Source: Berberis thunbergii
Taxonomy: Eukaryota; Streptophyta; Magnoliopsida; Ranunculales; Berberidaceae
Assembly: GCA_003290165.1 (NCBI GenBank)
Contig: QNQO01007578.1
Span: forward strand, 248,001-312,000
DNA length: 64,000 nt
Reading direction: 5' to 3'
A model generated the notes under the pieces. The model was not told the DNA's origin, searched no databases, and saw only the letters and a list, made by a program, of their open reading frames with translations. The translations under genes were made by a program, and so were the position numbers. Shown here piece by piece: positions 22,070-33,238 of this stretch. Position 1 is the first letter of the stretch. Every line of letters starts with the position of its first letter.

Positions 22070-23190
22070 TAGGTAAGCTTTCTCAGTAAGTTCGACAATC
22101 GCTATCTGTTGGAGAGCAATGATCCCTTGCTAGTCACCATCATCAGCGGACAAGCGCTGATAATTGTCTGTTGGAGAGCAGCGATCACTTGAAGAGTCAT
22201 CGTCATCAGCGGACAAGCACCGACTAGACATCCAGTTCCTTAGTCATCGTCGTTCGCGCACAACAAACTAGGCATTGGGCACCAAAAGCCATCTTCATCT
22301 GTTGCAAACTGACTAAGCTTACTTGGTAAGTTCGACAAGCATTGTCTGTTGGAGAGCAATGATCCCTTGGTGAGTCATTGTCATCAGTGGACAAGCGCTG
22401 ACTAGACTCCCACTTCCTCGTCCATCGTGGTTCACGCACAGCTGATTAGTCGTCGGGCACTAGAAGCCATCATCATCAATCGCGAACCGACTAATCTTAC
22501 CTGGTAAGTTCGGTGATCATTGCCTTACCAAGAGCAATGATCCATTGGCGAGTCGTCGTCATCAGTGGATAAGCGTTGACTAGACTCCCACTTCCTAGGC
22601 CATCGTGGTCCGCACACTGCGGACAAGGTGTCAGACACCAGAAGCCATCGTCATCAGTTGCGCACTAACTAAGCTTACCTAGTAAGTTCGACAATCATTG
22701 TCTGTTGGAGACCAATGATCTTTTGGCGAATCATCATCATCAGCGAACAAGTGTTGACTAGACTCCCACTTCCTCGACCTTCGTGGTCCGCACACACTGT
22801 ACTAGGTGTCGGGCACCAGAAGCATTGTCATCAGTCGCGAATCGACTAAGCTTACCTTGTAAGTTCGGCTATCATTTCTGTTGGAGAGCATTGATCCCTT
22901 GGCGAGTCATCAACATCAGCAAACAAGAGTTGACTAGACTCCCACTTCCTCGATCGACATGGTCCGCGCACAGTGGACTAGGCGTCGGGCACCCGAAGCC
23001 ATAGTCATTAGTCGCGAATTGACTAAACTTACCTAATAAGTTCGGTGATAATTGTCTTTTGAAGAGAAATGATCTATTGGCGAGTTGTCATCATCATCGG
23101 ACAAGCGTTGACTAGACTCCCACTTCATTGGCCGTCACGGTCCACAAACAACGGACTAGGCGTCAGGCTGATACTCGAGTCTAGTCATAG
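22070..23190 (-). repeat. About 178-bp tandem array in Tat-B 3' region
   Basis: The marker GACTAGACTCCCACTTCCT or near variants recurs at about 22223, 22400, 22578, 22756, 22932 and 23110, giving a period close to 178 bp and about six to seven units. Other fixed words in each unit are GAGAGCAATGATCC, GACTAAGCTTACCT and GGCGTCGGGCACC. Hypervariable tandem repeats in the 3' untranslated region of Tat elements are known and can seed satellites. Confidence 0.9.
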
Positions 23191-23289
23191 CCAGGATGGT
23201 TGAGGGTTGCAACGGACAATAGTGGAAGTTTTAGTAAAAGCAAATATTTAATTGATAATATATTTTGAGATGTTCTACATTTCATGGTC

Positions 23290-24640
23290 ATTTAAGCCCG
23301 TCTCCATTTTCGTATTCCAGCCAGTACGTTCTCGGCTTGTTGACCTTTCCAATTCTGTATGGTCCTTCCAAATTTGGATTTAGCTTTCCCGCACCGGCTT
23401 CTTTGTTGTTTAACTAGGTCTTCTTGAGTACCTAATCTACCACCTTGAGTTCGTATGGCTTGACTTTTTTGTTGGAATATTGCTCCATTCATTACTGTTA
23501 AAAACTTGGATGAAGGCGGTGAATGAAGATATCATTGAGCTTGGATTAGGCGAGGATATCTGGCAAGACCGCATTGCTTGGAGAACCAAAATCCATGAAA
23601 CCGACCCCGAAAATATTGGGAATGGGCTTTGATGATGATGATGATTGCTCCATTTGTTGTTGGTAGGCGGCTATTTTGGTGGAGGCTAGATCCCGCTTTT
23701 CGTCGAGGAGGTTTAGCCCAACGCGCAAGGCTTCGTCATTACCATCTGATCTAAACACTTTCGTTTGGAAGGTTGGCACCTCAAGTTCTACTGAAAACAT
23801 AATTTCTAACTCGTATGCCAGGGTGAAAGGCGTTTCTTCGGTAGGGTTTATTTTTTCTTTGATATGCCTAGATTATTCCTGGTAGTTCTGGAACCCATTT
23901 TCCTTTGGCTGCGTCAAGCTTCCTTTTGATAGCCTCCAAGATTGTTCAGTTGGTAACATCCGCTTGGCCGTTGGCTTGGGGGTGCACTGGCGAGGAGAAG
24001 TGGTATCAATATTCAAACTTTTGCACAGTTTTTTAACCATAATATCTTTGAACTGAGTTCCATTCTCACCGACCAATACTTTGGGGGTGCCAAATCTACA
24101 ACAATGGTGGCCCATATGAACTTTTCTATCTTGAATAAGGGCTCGACTTCGACCCATTTGGTAAAGTAGTCGACGACCACAACAAAAAACTTTTTGTCGG
24201 CTGATGCTGGGAACAGTCCGATGATGTCCATTCCCCATTGTGCTAACGGCCACGAACTAGTCATCAGTGTTAGTGGCTGGGCAGGCATATGAATGTATGG
24301 CGTGAACCTCTGACATTTGTCGCACTTGCGGATAGTTTCCTTGGCGTCTCAGTACATAGTCAACCAATAGTATCCCGAGTTAAGCTTTGTGAGTGAGGGT
24401 TCTTCCTCCTGGATGATTTACCATATACCGATATGGATCCTTCCCAAGACCTGGTTTGCCTTTAAAGTCAACAGACATCGGAGTAGAGGCCCTTTCACAT
24501 ATCTCCTGTATAACTTGTTGTTTAGGAGAGTGTATCTCGCTGCTCTGTTTGAGTCTTCTGGCCTCAATCTTCTCAGTCGGTAGGGCTCTGGTTGCAATGT
24601 ATTTGAGTATTGGAGTCATCCAATTTGGTTGTGCGTCTAC
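23290..24640 (-). pseudogene. Tat-B integrase
   Basis: The N-terminal zinc-binding region and the YXXNHPGGRTLTHKA segment lie at 24380-24640. The catalytic core starts about 24270 with SSWPLAQWGMDIIGLFPASA and VVVDYFTKWVE, which supply the first aspartate. The second motif reads GENGTQF where DNGTQF is expected, a loss of the catalytic aspartate, and the glutamate region is frameshifted (about 23930-24010). The C-terminal part, VFRSDGNDEALRVGLNLLDE, lies at 23546-23800. Inactive by visible lesions. Confidence 0.88.
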
Positions 24641-24726
24641 AACACAGATATCTCTAGGTTCTTTTTCGTCGAGGCTCGATTGCTCTTGGTCTTTGATGAG
24701 CCCGCTTAAGGCTGAGGCTTTTCTGG

Positions 24727-25098
24727 CTAGTGCATCAGCCTTTTGTTGTCATCTCGAGGGCACTGTATGAGTTCACACCTTTTGAACCTACCCATTACGC
24801 CAAGTACCTTATCTTGGTAGGCTATCATGCGGGGGTCCTTGCTGTTGGAGTCCTCTTTGACTTGGCTGATCACCAGTCTTGAGTCGCTATATGCCGTCAA
24901 GCAATCTATCCCGACCTCCAATGCGAGTTTTAGGCTGGATAGCAGGGCTTCGTATTCAGTCTCGTTGTTTGATGCGGGGAAGGTGAACCTGACTATTTTT
25001 TCAAGGGTGAAGCAGCTGGGGAAGCAAAGTGTGATCCCAGCTCCACTTGCCTTCCCGGTCGAAGACCCATCGCAGTGCAGAATCCACGCTTGGACGCT
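24727..25098 (-). pseudogene. Tat-B second (archaeal-type) RNase H
   Basis: A contiguous frame shows the motifs CDGSSTGKASGAGITL, ETEYEALLSSLKLALEVGID, LTAYSDSRLVISQVK and KDPRMIAYQDKVLGVMGRF. The acidic residues in CDGSS, TEYEAL and YSDS are all present. This is the extra RNase H found between RNase H and integrase in Tat-clade elements, related to plant and archaeal RVT_3-type domains. It is the best-preserved domain of this element. Confidence 0.88.
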
Positions 25099-25110
25099 TG
25101 AATCTGATGA

Positions 25111-26522
25111 CTAGTGGTCTGTCTTCGGTTTTTCTCCACAAGTGAACTCGGCAATGAAGTCCTCCAGCACTTGGGCATTGATGGCGGTTCTCGGAGCATA
25201 GCTTATGTCAAACTGTCTGAGTTCCACTGACCATTTAACCTTCTTTCTGGATAGCTTAGGTTTATGCAATACCAAACGGAGTGGATGCTTGGTAAGGATT
25301 GTTATAGAGTGGGCCTGAAAATATGGCCTCATCTTCCTAGAGGACACGACTAGTGCCAGAGCTAACTTTCAAGGTCCGAGAAGTGTGCCTCTGCTTCCAC
25401 GAAGGTTTTATTGGTGTAATACACAAGTCTTTGGGTCCCTCGATCGTCTCGTACAAGGGCTTAGCTGACAACGTGCTTGGAAAAGATGAGTATAGGTAAT
25501 GTGTTTCCCTTGTCGCTAGTTTTGAGAGTAGCTCTGAACTTTCCATGTATGTTTTCAGGCTCTGAATGGTTTGTTCACACTCTTCCTTCCATGAAAACCC
25601 TTTGATTCCTCTTAATATTTTAAAGAAGGGAAGGCACTTGTCGAACAACTTAGATATAAATCTGTTGAGTACTGCTACCCTCCCGATCAGGCTATGAACA
25701 TCTCTATTGTTGGCAGGGGCTTTCATGTCGAGAAGGGCTTAAATATGTTTTGGGTCAGGTTCGATTCCCCTTTTGTTCACTATATAGCTTAGGAATTTTT
25801 CAGACTCATTCCAAACGTGAATTTCTATGGGTTGAGCTTCTTCTGGTATTTCCTGAGCTAGTTGAACGCTTCGGTGGGGTCTTGTATATGGTTGGGGCTG
25901 CGAAGGCTTTTGACGAACATATCGTCTATGTTGACTTCCATGTTCCTGTCGATCTGTTCTTTGAATATACGGTTGACCAATCATTGGTATGTAGTGCCAG
26001 CGTTCTTTAAGCCGAATGGCATCACCTTATAGCAATATTCCCTCTTTCAGTTATGAAGGTGGTTTTCTTTTTATCCAGGCGGTGCATCAATATTTGCTTG
26101 TAGCCTAAATAGGCGTCCATGAAGCTTAGTAAGATGTGTTCGGATGTGGCATCCACGATCTTATCAATGTAGGGGAGTGGGAAGTTGTCCTTCAGGCAGA
26201 CTTTGTTCTGGTCCGTGTAGTCGACACACAATCCCCATTTTTTTTTTTTTTACGAAGACGGTGTTCGCCAACCAATCTAGGTATTGTGCTTCCTTAATTA
26301 TGTCCTTATTAAGTAAATAATGTACCTCCTCGTTTATAATTGCATTCCTCTAGGGCGCCACGAGCCTCTTCTTCTACCATATAGTTTTCTCGTGGGGTCC
26401 ACCTCTAGGCAATGGGTGATTATCGATGGGTTGATTCCCACCATGTATCTAATGGTCCAGGTGAAGATGTCCTGATTCCCTTGTAGCAACTTCGTGAGTT
26501 GCTCCGCTAATTCTTTCCTCAA
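25111..26522 (-). pseudogene. Tat-B reverse transcriptase and first RNase H
   Basis: RT pieces: 26334-26522 (ITHCLEVDPTRK), 26022-26231 (MCVDYTDQNKVCLKDNFPLP, then YLGYKQI) and 25739-25984, which is frameshifted through the active site region. The RNase H connection lies at 25337-25726 (NRDVHSLIGRVAVLNRFISK) and the RNase H end at 25111-25347 (ILTKHPLRLVLHKPKLSRKK, then VKWSVELRQFDISYAPRTAI). A plus-strand run of T at about 26240 breaks the fingers. Several frame changes make it inactive. Confidence 0.85.
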
Positions 26523-26766
26523 TCGAAAATCGATCTGGATAGCCCTGCTGTTGAGAGGGCTGTCGAGGTAGACCGTGATGGTTTATTCTCAAGTTGGTCG
26601 GCATTGGGTCAGCCTCGAGGGCTCAGTGGAGACTCGTTGTTTGAGATCAATTGTTCTTCTACTGCTTCCCAGGCGGATTAGAGAGTTATCTTAGACGCGA
26701 GGCTAGCTGCCAACTGAGAATCACTGAGTGGCAGTGCCATCATGCATTACAATCCCTGGCAATTGT
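26523..26766 (-). other. Tat-B protease-RT linker
   Basis: This is degenerate sequence between protease and RT with no clear open frame, homologous in position to 41800-42150 of Tat-2. Confidence 0.5.
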
Positions 26767-27272
26767 CTAGTCGTCCCTTAACATACCGACTGCTTGGTTT
26801 GTTGGATACTTGATGAACTGGTGTAGAGTGGAGACTGTGGCTCCCATTTGGAGAGTCCAGGGTCTCCCTAGGATCACATTATATGCTGAAGGTGCATCGA
26901 TCATTATGAACTCATGAAACAGGGTTTTTAGAATTGGCTTCTCTCCTGCTATTACCATCAGTTATATCCTTCCCAGAGGAATCGTTTACCACTGCTGAAA
27001 TCGATCAACATACTATTATCAGGGGTTAACACTTTCTCCTTTAGTTGCATGTTATGGAACGTACGGAGAAACATGACATTTAGTGAGGTCCCTGTGTCAA
27101 CAAATGACATCCTCACTTCCCAGCTTGCCAGGGACATTGTTACCACCATGACATCATTGTGCACAAGTTGTATGCTCCGGAGGTCTTCTTTCGTAAATAC
27201 CAATGGCACTGAGTGGTCACGCTTCAGAGCATGTTGTAACAGCTGCTTGCTGCGTATTGCTTCGATCTTCAT
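26767..27272 (-). pseudogene. Tat-B aspartic protease
   Basis: Read on the minus strand, one frame (26958-27272) has ASWEVRMSFVDTGTSLNVMF, with the D-T-G active site. A second frame (26767-26958) has APSAYNVILGRPWT, the C-terminal ILGRP motif. A frameshift separates them near 26958. It sits between gag and RT as expected. Confidence 0.85.
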
Positions 27273-27862
27273 ACCTTAGATAGCCTTTTTCCTGGACCCG
27301 TTTAATAGTTCAGACTCGGAATGGCTCCACAAAGCACGCATATCTTGTTGGCTGATTTCTACTTGGGCTAAGAGTCCCTCCTGGCTGCCCGTTCTTCTTC
27401 TAGGGCGATGTAGCTCTACGACTATCTTGCCAGGTCTGTCAGACTTGCCAGCTGGTCCAGAGTCAAGAACTTATAAAACTTTCCTTTCCCTAGACCGTCA
27501 ATGAAGGCTAAGATGACCGTTGTGTCATTGTACATGTTGACAATGGTTAACTAGCTGCTGAATCGAGTTAAGTAAGCCTTTAATGTCTCGTCAGGCTTTT
27601 GTTTCATCAATTTGAGCGTCTTTATCATTGTCAAAGCTTGACGTATGAAAAGTGATCGTGGATCTGATTCAGGGTCTGTCGGTGCTGTCGCTATTCCAGA
27701 AGCGTCGGCTTGATGCCTTCGCGTTATCTGCACCGTCAAAGGTGGAAAAGCAGCGCCAGGCTGAGCGCTCGATGTCTCCCTATGCTCTCCATTGTTGCAT
27801 GATCTAGAGGTCACCATCCTTTTGTATTTCAAAAAAAGATGATGTTAGTAAGAGGTTAGGAA
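27273..27862 (-). pseudogene. Tat-B gag
   Basis: The frame 27551-27832 carries the retrotransposon gag core: SLFIRQALTMIKTLKLMKQK and then PDETLKAYLTRFSS. The matching Tat-2 gag (40832-41254) continues through FIDGLGKGKFYNFLTLDPPA. In Tat-B the part 27273-27550 is frameshifted but still aligns. The N-terminal portion is short compared with full Tat gag. Confidence 0.8.
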
Positions 27863-27888
27863 CTTTGTCATCCCCGCGGACGGCGCCA
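27863..27888 (-). other. Tat-B primer-binding site
   Basis: Three bases inside the 5' LTR the minus strand reads TGGCGCCGTCCGCGGGGA. This is close to the complement of the tRNA-Asp 3' end, TGGCGCCGTTGCCGGGGA. It fixes the element's orientation and the LTR boundary. Confidence 0.8.
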
Positions 27889-27891
27889 AAT

Positions 27892-28577
27892 TGATTCATT
27901 CGTTTTCCGCTTTCTACTTTGACCTAGTCTTGCTGACTTGCTGACATGCACAAGTAACGCACGTGAGCCACAGAACACAGTTGTGGTGGCCGATGACACT
28001 CTGATGCTAAAGTCATATAGGAATCTGAGGATGGTGTAATATTGTAAACAGAGAATTTTTAGCATACCTTAGCTTATCAACCTCATGTCTTATTTATAGT
28101 GCAGAAGTCCTGGCTCGACCAGGCCATCGATGGCATAGTTTTAGAAGGAGATCTTTGGGGAGATCCTTCTCTAATAAGGAGTCGTGCCGTAGAAGGGAAT
28201 TTCCCTGTTAGCCCTATGTTCCAAAATATGAGGGAGATAGTTCCCAATCTGAGGGTAATCCGTAAGAGGAAGTTTCCATGTGTAATATCTATTCTGTTAT
28301 TTGCTTCCTTGTTGGAAGCGGGGAGCCGCTGTAACTGCCTGTCAGAAGCTGATCCTCAAGATACTTGCCTTACCAGGGCTTATGGGTATTGAGGATAGCT
28401 ATGATATGCGTGGGCTTAGAAATCTATTAGAGTTTGGGTCTATTTAGCAAATTGCATTGGGCGGGCTAGAACCGCAGGGGCCGAATAAGTGTTGGGCTGA
28501 TGCTGGGGCCCGTAATTCCTTGATATCATCATGACACGGATATGGCTCAGGGTCGCAATCGTTTTGGTGTATCATCA
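27892..28577 (-). repeat. Tat-B 5' LTR
   Basis: A 686-bp LTR. On the minus strand it starts TGATGATACACCAAAACG and ends ATGAATCA. It aligns with LTRs at 31356-32040, 46294-46977 and 55704-56377. A TATTTATAG-like box is seen on the plus-strand reading near 28092. The five bases outside, ACATG, are the expected target duplication. No partner is found. Confidence 0.88.
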
Positions 28578-28898
28578 ACATGTATAATGCATACCCCATT
28601 TTTTTTCGATTGATAGTGTTGTTATGCGATGGTGCGCTTAGATCTTTTATTTATAAGGAGCGTGTGGTTAGAGAACATCTAGCCACCACACCCGTACCTA
28701 CGACACTTCTAGTTGAGTCCCCTTTAGGAGGGTATGTGTTGTATGATTTGTGCATGAGTTTTGGGTTTTCTTTGAGGATCAAACCTTTACATTTGAATTT
28801 TTCGTATTGGGTGCTTGAGGATAAAATGCCACAATCCTATTCGAAGCTTGTATTCTAGGCAATCTCGATGATGAGATTTCTTTTGAGGTGGTTATGAT
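28578..28898 (+). pseudogene. Possible family C protease fragment
   Basis: The frame from 28580 reads DGALRSFIYKERVVREHLAT and PVPTTLLVESPLGGYV, ending in a stop at 28856. This resembles the protease of chromovirus-type gypsy elements, where FDSGASHSFI precedes a ST-P-L-GG segment, with part of the active site lost. It lies between the Tat-B LTR and a family C LTR. Confidence 0.45.
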
Positions 28899-29890
28899 GT
28901 AACACCCTTAGTTTTTTTTTGTTTATTTTATTTCTAAATTTGATTTTTGGATTAAAAAACAGTGACTTTAAAGTTATTGGAATTAAATAAAAAATTCTTG
29001 ATTTTTAAATTATTTTTTGGATTTTTTTGTTTATGTTTGTGTGGGGTGCCCTTAGAAATTTGGTGGGGGGGAAATATCCACCCAGTTATAAAGCCACATT
29101 TTCCACAAAATTTTCTTTTTTCGTTTTCCTTAAGTGAGTAGACCTGTTCTCCCTCCTCTCCGACCTGATTTCTAGCGACTCGCCATCATTTATCTGCCAA
29201 AACTCATCCTCCATTATCCGTTTTTCTCTTTTCATTCTCCTTTGAAGTCTCACTCAAAATCATAGTGCAACAGGGTGTACAGTTCATTCAGAGTTGTTGG
29301 AGGCTGAGCAAGCGATTTTGCTCCAATCAAGTCTTTTGGTGGAGTCAATTAGGGCGTTTAGAGATGGTAAACCCCACATGCAGAGGCGGGTGAGTATCGG
29401 TCAGAAAATTCATAAAAGGGAAAAGGGTGTGCAAGCTTGCCTTTGGTTTCATTGGCACAATTCGCGTGGGTGAGTTTCAATCCATGGTGTCGGGGGTCTG
29501 TAGCACTGATTCGACTAGTTTCCAATTTGTTGCACTACTTGGAGATGATCAGATCGGTGTAGGGGAGGGTTTTCTCCGTTTTGGGAGTTTGGAATGATTT
29601 CAATAAAAATTTGGTTTTCATTTGGGTGGCCGGTCGGAGTTCGAGCCTGTTTTGGAAAGCTTCCAGAGTTGCCCAATCGTTATTTTCATGGATTAGGCAC
29701 TTCATCATGTTGGATTTGGGTTCAAAAACCCATTCCACTCAAGTATGCAAAACTCACCTTTTTTTTAGCATAGTGATGTTTGGTTTAGTTGTTGTATCGT
29801 ATGCTGGCAGGTGTAACCATTGACCAAAAAGGGGTTTGTCGCTTCTTAGTTTCTAAGGCATTTTGATGTCTTGGGATTTGAGACGTGACA
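28899..29890 (+). repeat. Family C gypsy 5' LTR, plus strand, internally deleted
   Basis: It begins TGTAACACCCTTAG and ends GACGTGACA, next to a Met-tRNA PBS. Compared inverted with 48160-50186, it lacks about 1.2 kb after ACTCACC at about 29757. It keeps the start of the LTR that the right copy has lost. Short open frames within it are not genes. Confidence 0.8.
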
Positions 29891-29893
29891 GTT

Positions 29894-29910
29894 TGGTATC
29901 AAATCCATGG
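29894..29910 (+). other. Family C primer-binding site (initiator Met tRNA)
   Basis: TGGTATCAAATCCATGG lies four bases inside the LTR. It closely matches the complement of the plant initiator Met tRNA 3' end (TGGTATCAGAGCCAGG...). The inverted copy at 48140-48156 reads TGGTATCAGAGACATGG on the minus strand. Confidence 0.8.
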
Positions 29911-30029
29911 TTACACTAAGCATCAACGCTTAGCTTTCATTCAAACGTGGGATTGGGTAGAGAAGTTAGAAGTGTTAGTGTGTTTCTTGGCTTTTATGTT
30001 CACTTGAGTTTTTTTCTCTTTTGGAAGGT

Positions 30030-31195
30030 GATGGCGAGTAGAATTAGACCTCGGACAGTGCCTCTTACGGGTCTTGCTAGAGATACACCCAGGGTGGCAG
30101 TTGATCCTCCTCGTGCCTGTAAGGAGAGACCACGTGTTTACTAGATAGATGAGGCAACTTTAGCAGGCTTGTTTAAGACATTTAATAGGGCCGACAATAT
30201 CAAGACCCTTTCGCTCGTAGGAACAAATCTTTCATGGATCTGGGTGGGGAGAAATTTGGTGAATCTCGAGGAATTATCTAGGCAGATCGTTGTTTCGTAA
30301 GATAGAGACTGTGTTCTTCAAGTTGCAAATGACAGAGGTGGAAAAGAAGGAGGTTGTAGAACATCATTTAGATGGTGATTCTGGCTTTTGGTGGGATTTT
30401 GTTCGTTGAGTAGAGATGTCGCAGAGTTCAAGGAAAAGTTTGAGAAAAGGTACATTCCTAAGTCTCAGAAGTCGTTGTTGACAGAACGGTTCTTGCATTT
30501 GGAACAAGGATCCAGGACAATGATAGAGTATCTGAATGAGTTTAATGAATTGAGCTGCTATGCCCCTTTCCTTGTGGATATTGATTATAAGAAGAACGAG
30601 AGGTTCGTCAAGAGGTTGAGCCCATGCTCGAGGATGTTTGTGACACCATCTATGAGAGAGTCGTTTGAGGTATTGACGGATATGGCACTGCTTTAGAAGG
30701 AAGCAAATATGGCATGGAGAGGGAACTAAGATAAGAGAGCCAATGGTTTTGGCTCGAGGTTTGTTCAAGGCAAGAGACATAGGTCTTATGAGACACATAT
30801 ATCTCATCAACAAGAAGATCAACATAGATACCCAGGTCGTGGCAAACCTATTAGAGGTGGGAATGGCAGAGATTTGAGACGAAGTCGTCCCAGTGGAGGG
30901 CAGATGCCTTGGGGTCAGGCTCCTCATGCTGAGAGGCATGGCTAGCAAGATCAGTGGTAGAAAAATGTGCAACGACCGACATAATTGCCTCTGCCTAGAG
31001 TTCAGAAGGTTTCGTAATGTCGTTTTTTCACTTGTGGTTAGCTAGGCCCCATTGCTCATCAGTTTTCGATTCAACCTATTCAGACTGTTCTCTAGTTTCA
31101 ACCGGTTCCTCGTACCCCTACCCAGCCATAGCCAACATGTGTGTACACCGCCATTCCTGGTCAAGAGATGGTCGAGGGTGAGTTTTGTTTACTTA
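30030..31195 (+). pseudogene. Family C gag, plus strand
   Basis: The frame 30388-30696 encodes VAEFKEKFEKRYIPKSQKSL, FLHLEQGSRTMIEYLNEFNE and LSCYAPFLVD, the gag core of Tekay/Del-like chromoviruses. A degenerate zinc-knuckle region follows (31015-31060), then residues near PTCVYTAIPGQEMVEGE at 31130-31180, which normally link to the protease. Several stops are present. Its start and end are inverted relative to 47300-48060. After 31195 the sequence is AT-rich noncoding up to the Tat-1 LTR. Confidence 0.8.
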
Positions 31196-31355
31196 AGTAC
31201 ATTCATTTTGTTATGTTATATCTCTTTGCATTTACCAAGCTTCTAGTGGTGATTAGATTGATACCTTAGTGGTGTGATTGAATAAATGTTATTGTACTTG
31301 GCATGTTAACTTGTGTTATTAGCTTATTAGTATGGCATGCTACCATGGTAGGTGA

Positions 31356-32040
31356 TGTAGTCATTTTTTGCTCCCTGCTTTGACCTAGTCCTGCTGACTC
31401 GCTGACCTACACAAGGAATGCACGTGAGCCATGGACCACTATTGTGGTGGCCGATGACACTTCGATGCTAAAGTCAGACAGAGATCTAATGAAGGTGTAA
31501 TGCTGTAAACAGGAAAATTGTAGCGTACCGTACCTTACCAACCTCATTTCTTATTTATAGTGCAAGAGTCCTGGTTCGATCAGGGCATCGATGATGTAGT
31601 TTAGGAAGGAGGTTTTTGTGGAGATCCTATTCTAATTAGAAGTCGTGTTGTAGATGGGAATTTTGCTATTAGCTTTGTGCTTCTAAATACGCGAGAGATA
31701 GTTCCCAATCTGAAGGTAATCTGTAAGAGAAAGTTTCCCTGTGTAATATGTACTCTAGTATTTGATTCCTCGTTGGAAGCGGTGAGCTGTTGTAATTGCT
31801 TGTTTGAACCCGATCATCGAGATACTAGCCTTAGCAGGGCTTATGGGTATTGAGGATACTTGTGAGACACGTGGACTTAACAAGCTGTAAGTGTTCAAGT
31901 CCATTTTACGAACTACATTGGGCGGGCTTAGAATCAACTTGTGTTGGATCAGTGTTGGGCTAACGCTCGGGCTCGTAATTCCTCGAGATCATCATGACAT
32001 GTGTATGGCTCAGGGTCACGACCATTTTGGTGTATCATCA
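31356..32040 (-). repeat. Tat-1 3' LTR
   Basis: A 685-bp LTR on the minus strand, starting TGATGATACACC (32040 downward) and ending GACTACA at 31356. The next five plus-strand bases outward, 31351-31355, are GGTGA, the complement of TCACC that follows the Tat-2 LTR. No PBS lies beside it, and an antisense ORF lies on the inner side, so it is a 3' LTR inserted in family C. Confidence 0.88.
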
Positions 32041-32264
32041 GCTACTCCTATGAAAAAACAACTATACCATCGTGATGATTGTACTAAAAGCGTTTGTCTC
32101 GAGCGACACATAACATTAATGGGTACGTGATTGCTCAATGAGGGAAGGTGCGATTTGTCTTTCCTAGAAATATTTGTTGCTTCAAGGAGGATTTTCTCAC
32201 TCTCATCTACATTGTTCCTTCGAGCAATAGTGTTGTTGAAAAGTTTGATTTGTTCATTCTAACA

Positions 32265-33238
32265 ATGGCAGATAATGTTGAACTTTATTCCAAGGATTTG
32301 TTGTTCTTTACTTGCCTCAAGCTCTTTGAGGGTAGCCCAGTTGATGAAACCGAGTTAATCAGGCCTTGGAGTTGGTATCGTATTCCAGGGGATTTGGAAA
32401 TTGTTTCCGCTTTTGGAGATTTGGCTCCAACCACACCCCTTAGGGGTACATAAGTTTGCACCGGGCCATGTTTGAGTCAGGGCTCCAATTTCCAATGTCA
32501 GATCACATATGACGCTTTTTTCTTTATTTTCGCATGCCTCCGGCTCAATGGTTTCAAGCAGGTTTAAGATTTTGTTGGCGATTCTTCTAAGGGCACATGG
32601 CCTTTGTATGACCCCACGATGATCCATCACATGACTACTGCTCGGTTGGACCCCAGGGGTTTCTGCATATTGAATAGCCCTGCTAGTCTTGGTTTGGTGG
32701 CGACGGTGCTAAGCTTTGGGATAAGTACTGATTATTGGTTTCGATAAATTCTTCGTATTTCAAGCTTGGGAGTCGTAGAGTTTCCCGATACTTCCAGTTT
32801 GATTTTCGTAAGTTTCTTTGCCGCCGGCTTACTTTTTTTTTATCCTTGATACGATGCTGATTTTGATGTCACTCCTCTGTTTTACGGAAGTTTGTTGTTC
32901 CGTCTCTTAATGAGGAGGAGAGGCGAATAGAGATGAAGTTTCTCAAGCTCCCTTTGATATCAATTGAGGAGGTCATAATGCCAAGCAATGTTGTGCGCAG
33001 CGGGTTGCTGTGATGTTCTCATGATATCCACGCCGAGCTAGGTTCACCGGTTGAAGGGGTTGTCAGTTGTCGTTCGAGGAAGAGAAGTCTGGCCCTGCCG
33101 AGCTTGACTAGGCTTGCAAAATTGGAGGCGAACGTGCCTTCTATTGTTGTTTCGATCACGTTGGTTTTTCTCTTGGGCTGTTGCAGTGCGCACAGGTGGC
33201 AACCTCAAGGGGTCTATGGGTTTTTTCTGTTGCTTTGG
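32265..33238 (+). pseudogene. Tat-1 antisense ORF, N-terminal half
   Basis: It begins at ATG 32265 (MADNVELYSKDLLFFTCLKL) and continues with PWSWYRIPGDLEIVSAFGDL in one frame. After frame changes it shows MFESGLQFPMSD and YFRMPPAQWFQAGLRF. The pattern F-E-x-G-L-x-F-P followed by a P-x-Q element resembles the plant domain called putative gypsy-type transposon (Pfam Transposase_28). It is encoded opposite to pol. Homology ends near 33238, where an inserted segment starts. Function unknown. Confidence 0.65.

Larger units (their letters stand above)
21278..28577 (-). mobile_element. Tat-B: Tat-lineage gypsy element lacking its 3' LTR
   Basis: On the minus strand the order is 5' LTR (27892-28577), PBS (27863-27888), gag, protease, RT, RNase H, archaeal-type RNase H, integrase, tandem-repeat 3' region, and an ORF on the opposite strand. 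Two RNase H domains and an antisense ORF before the 3' LTR are hallmarks of the plant Tat clade. The element is cut at 21278 inside the antisense ORF, where the CACTA-like terminus abuts. Its 3' LTR is not seen on the other side of that segment. Many stops and frameshifts. Confidence 0.88.

Noticed and set aside
22070..23190. CRISPR-like array
   Set aside because: Repeats of about 178 bp without short unique spacers, in a plant retrotransposon 3' region. It is a tandem array, not CRISPR.
28580..28858. Independent host gene encoding about 92 residues
   Set aside because: Its text resembles a degenerate gypsy protease and it sits between two retrotransposon LTRs.
31356..32040. Solo LTR
   Set aside because: An antisense ORF lies directly inside it at the usual spacing, so it is the 3' LTR of a truncated element.
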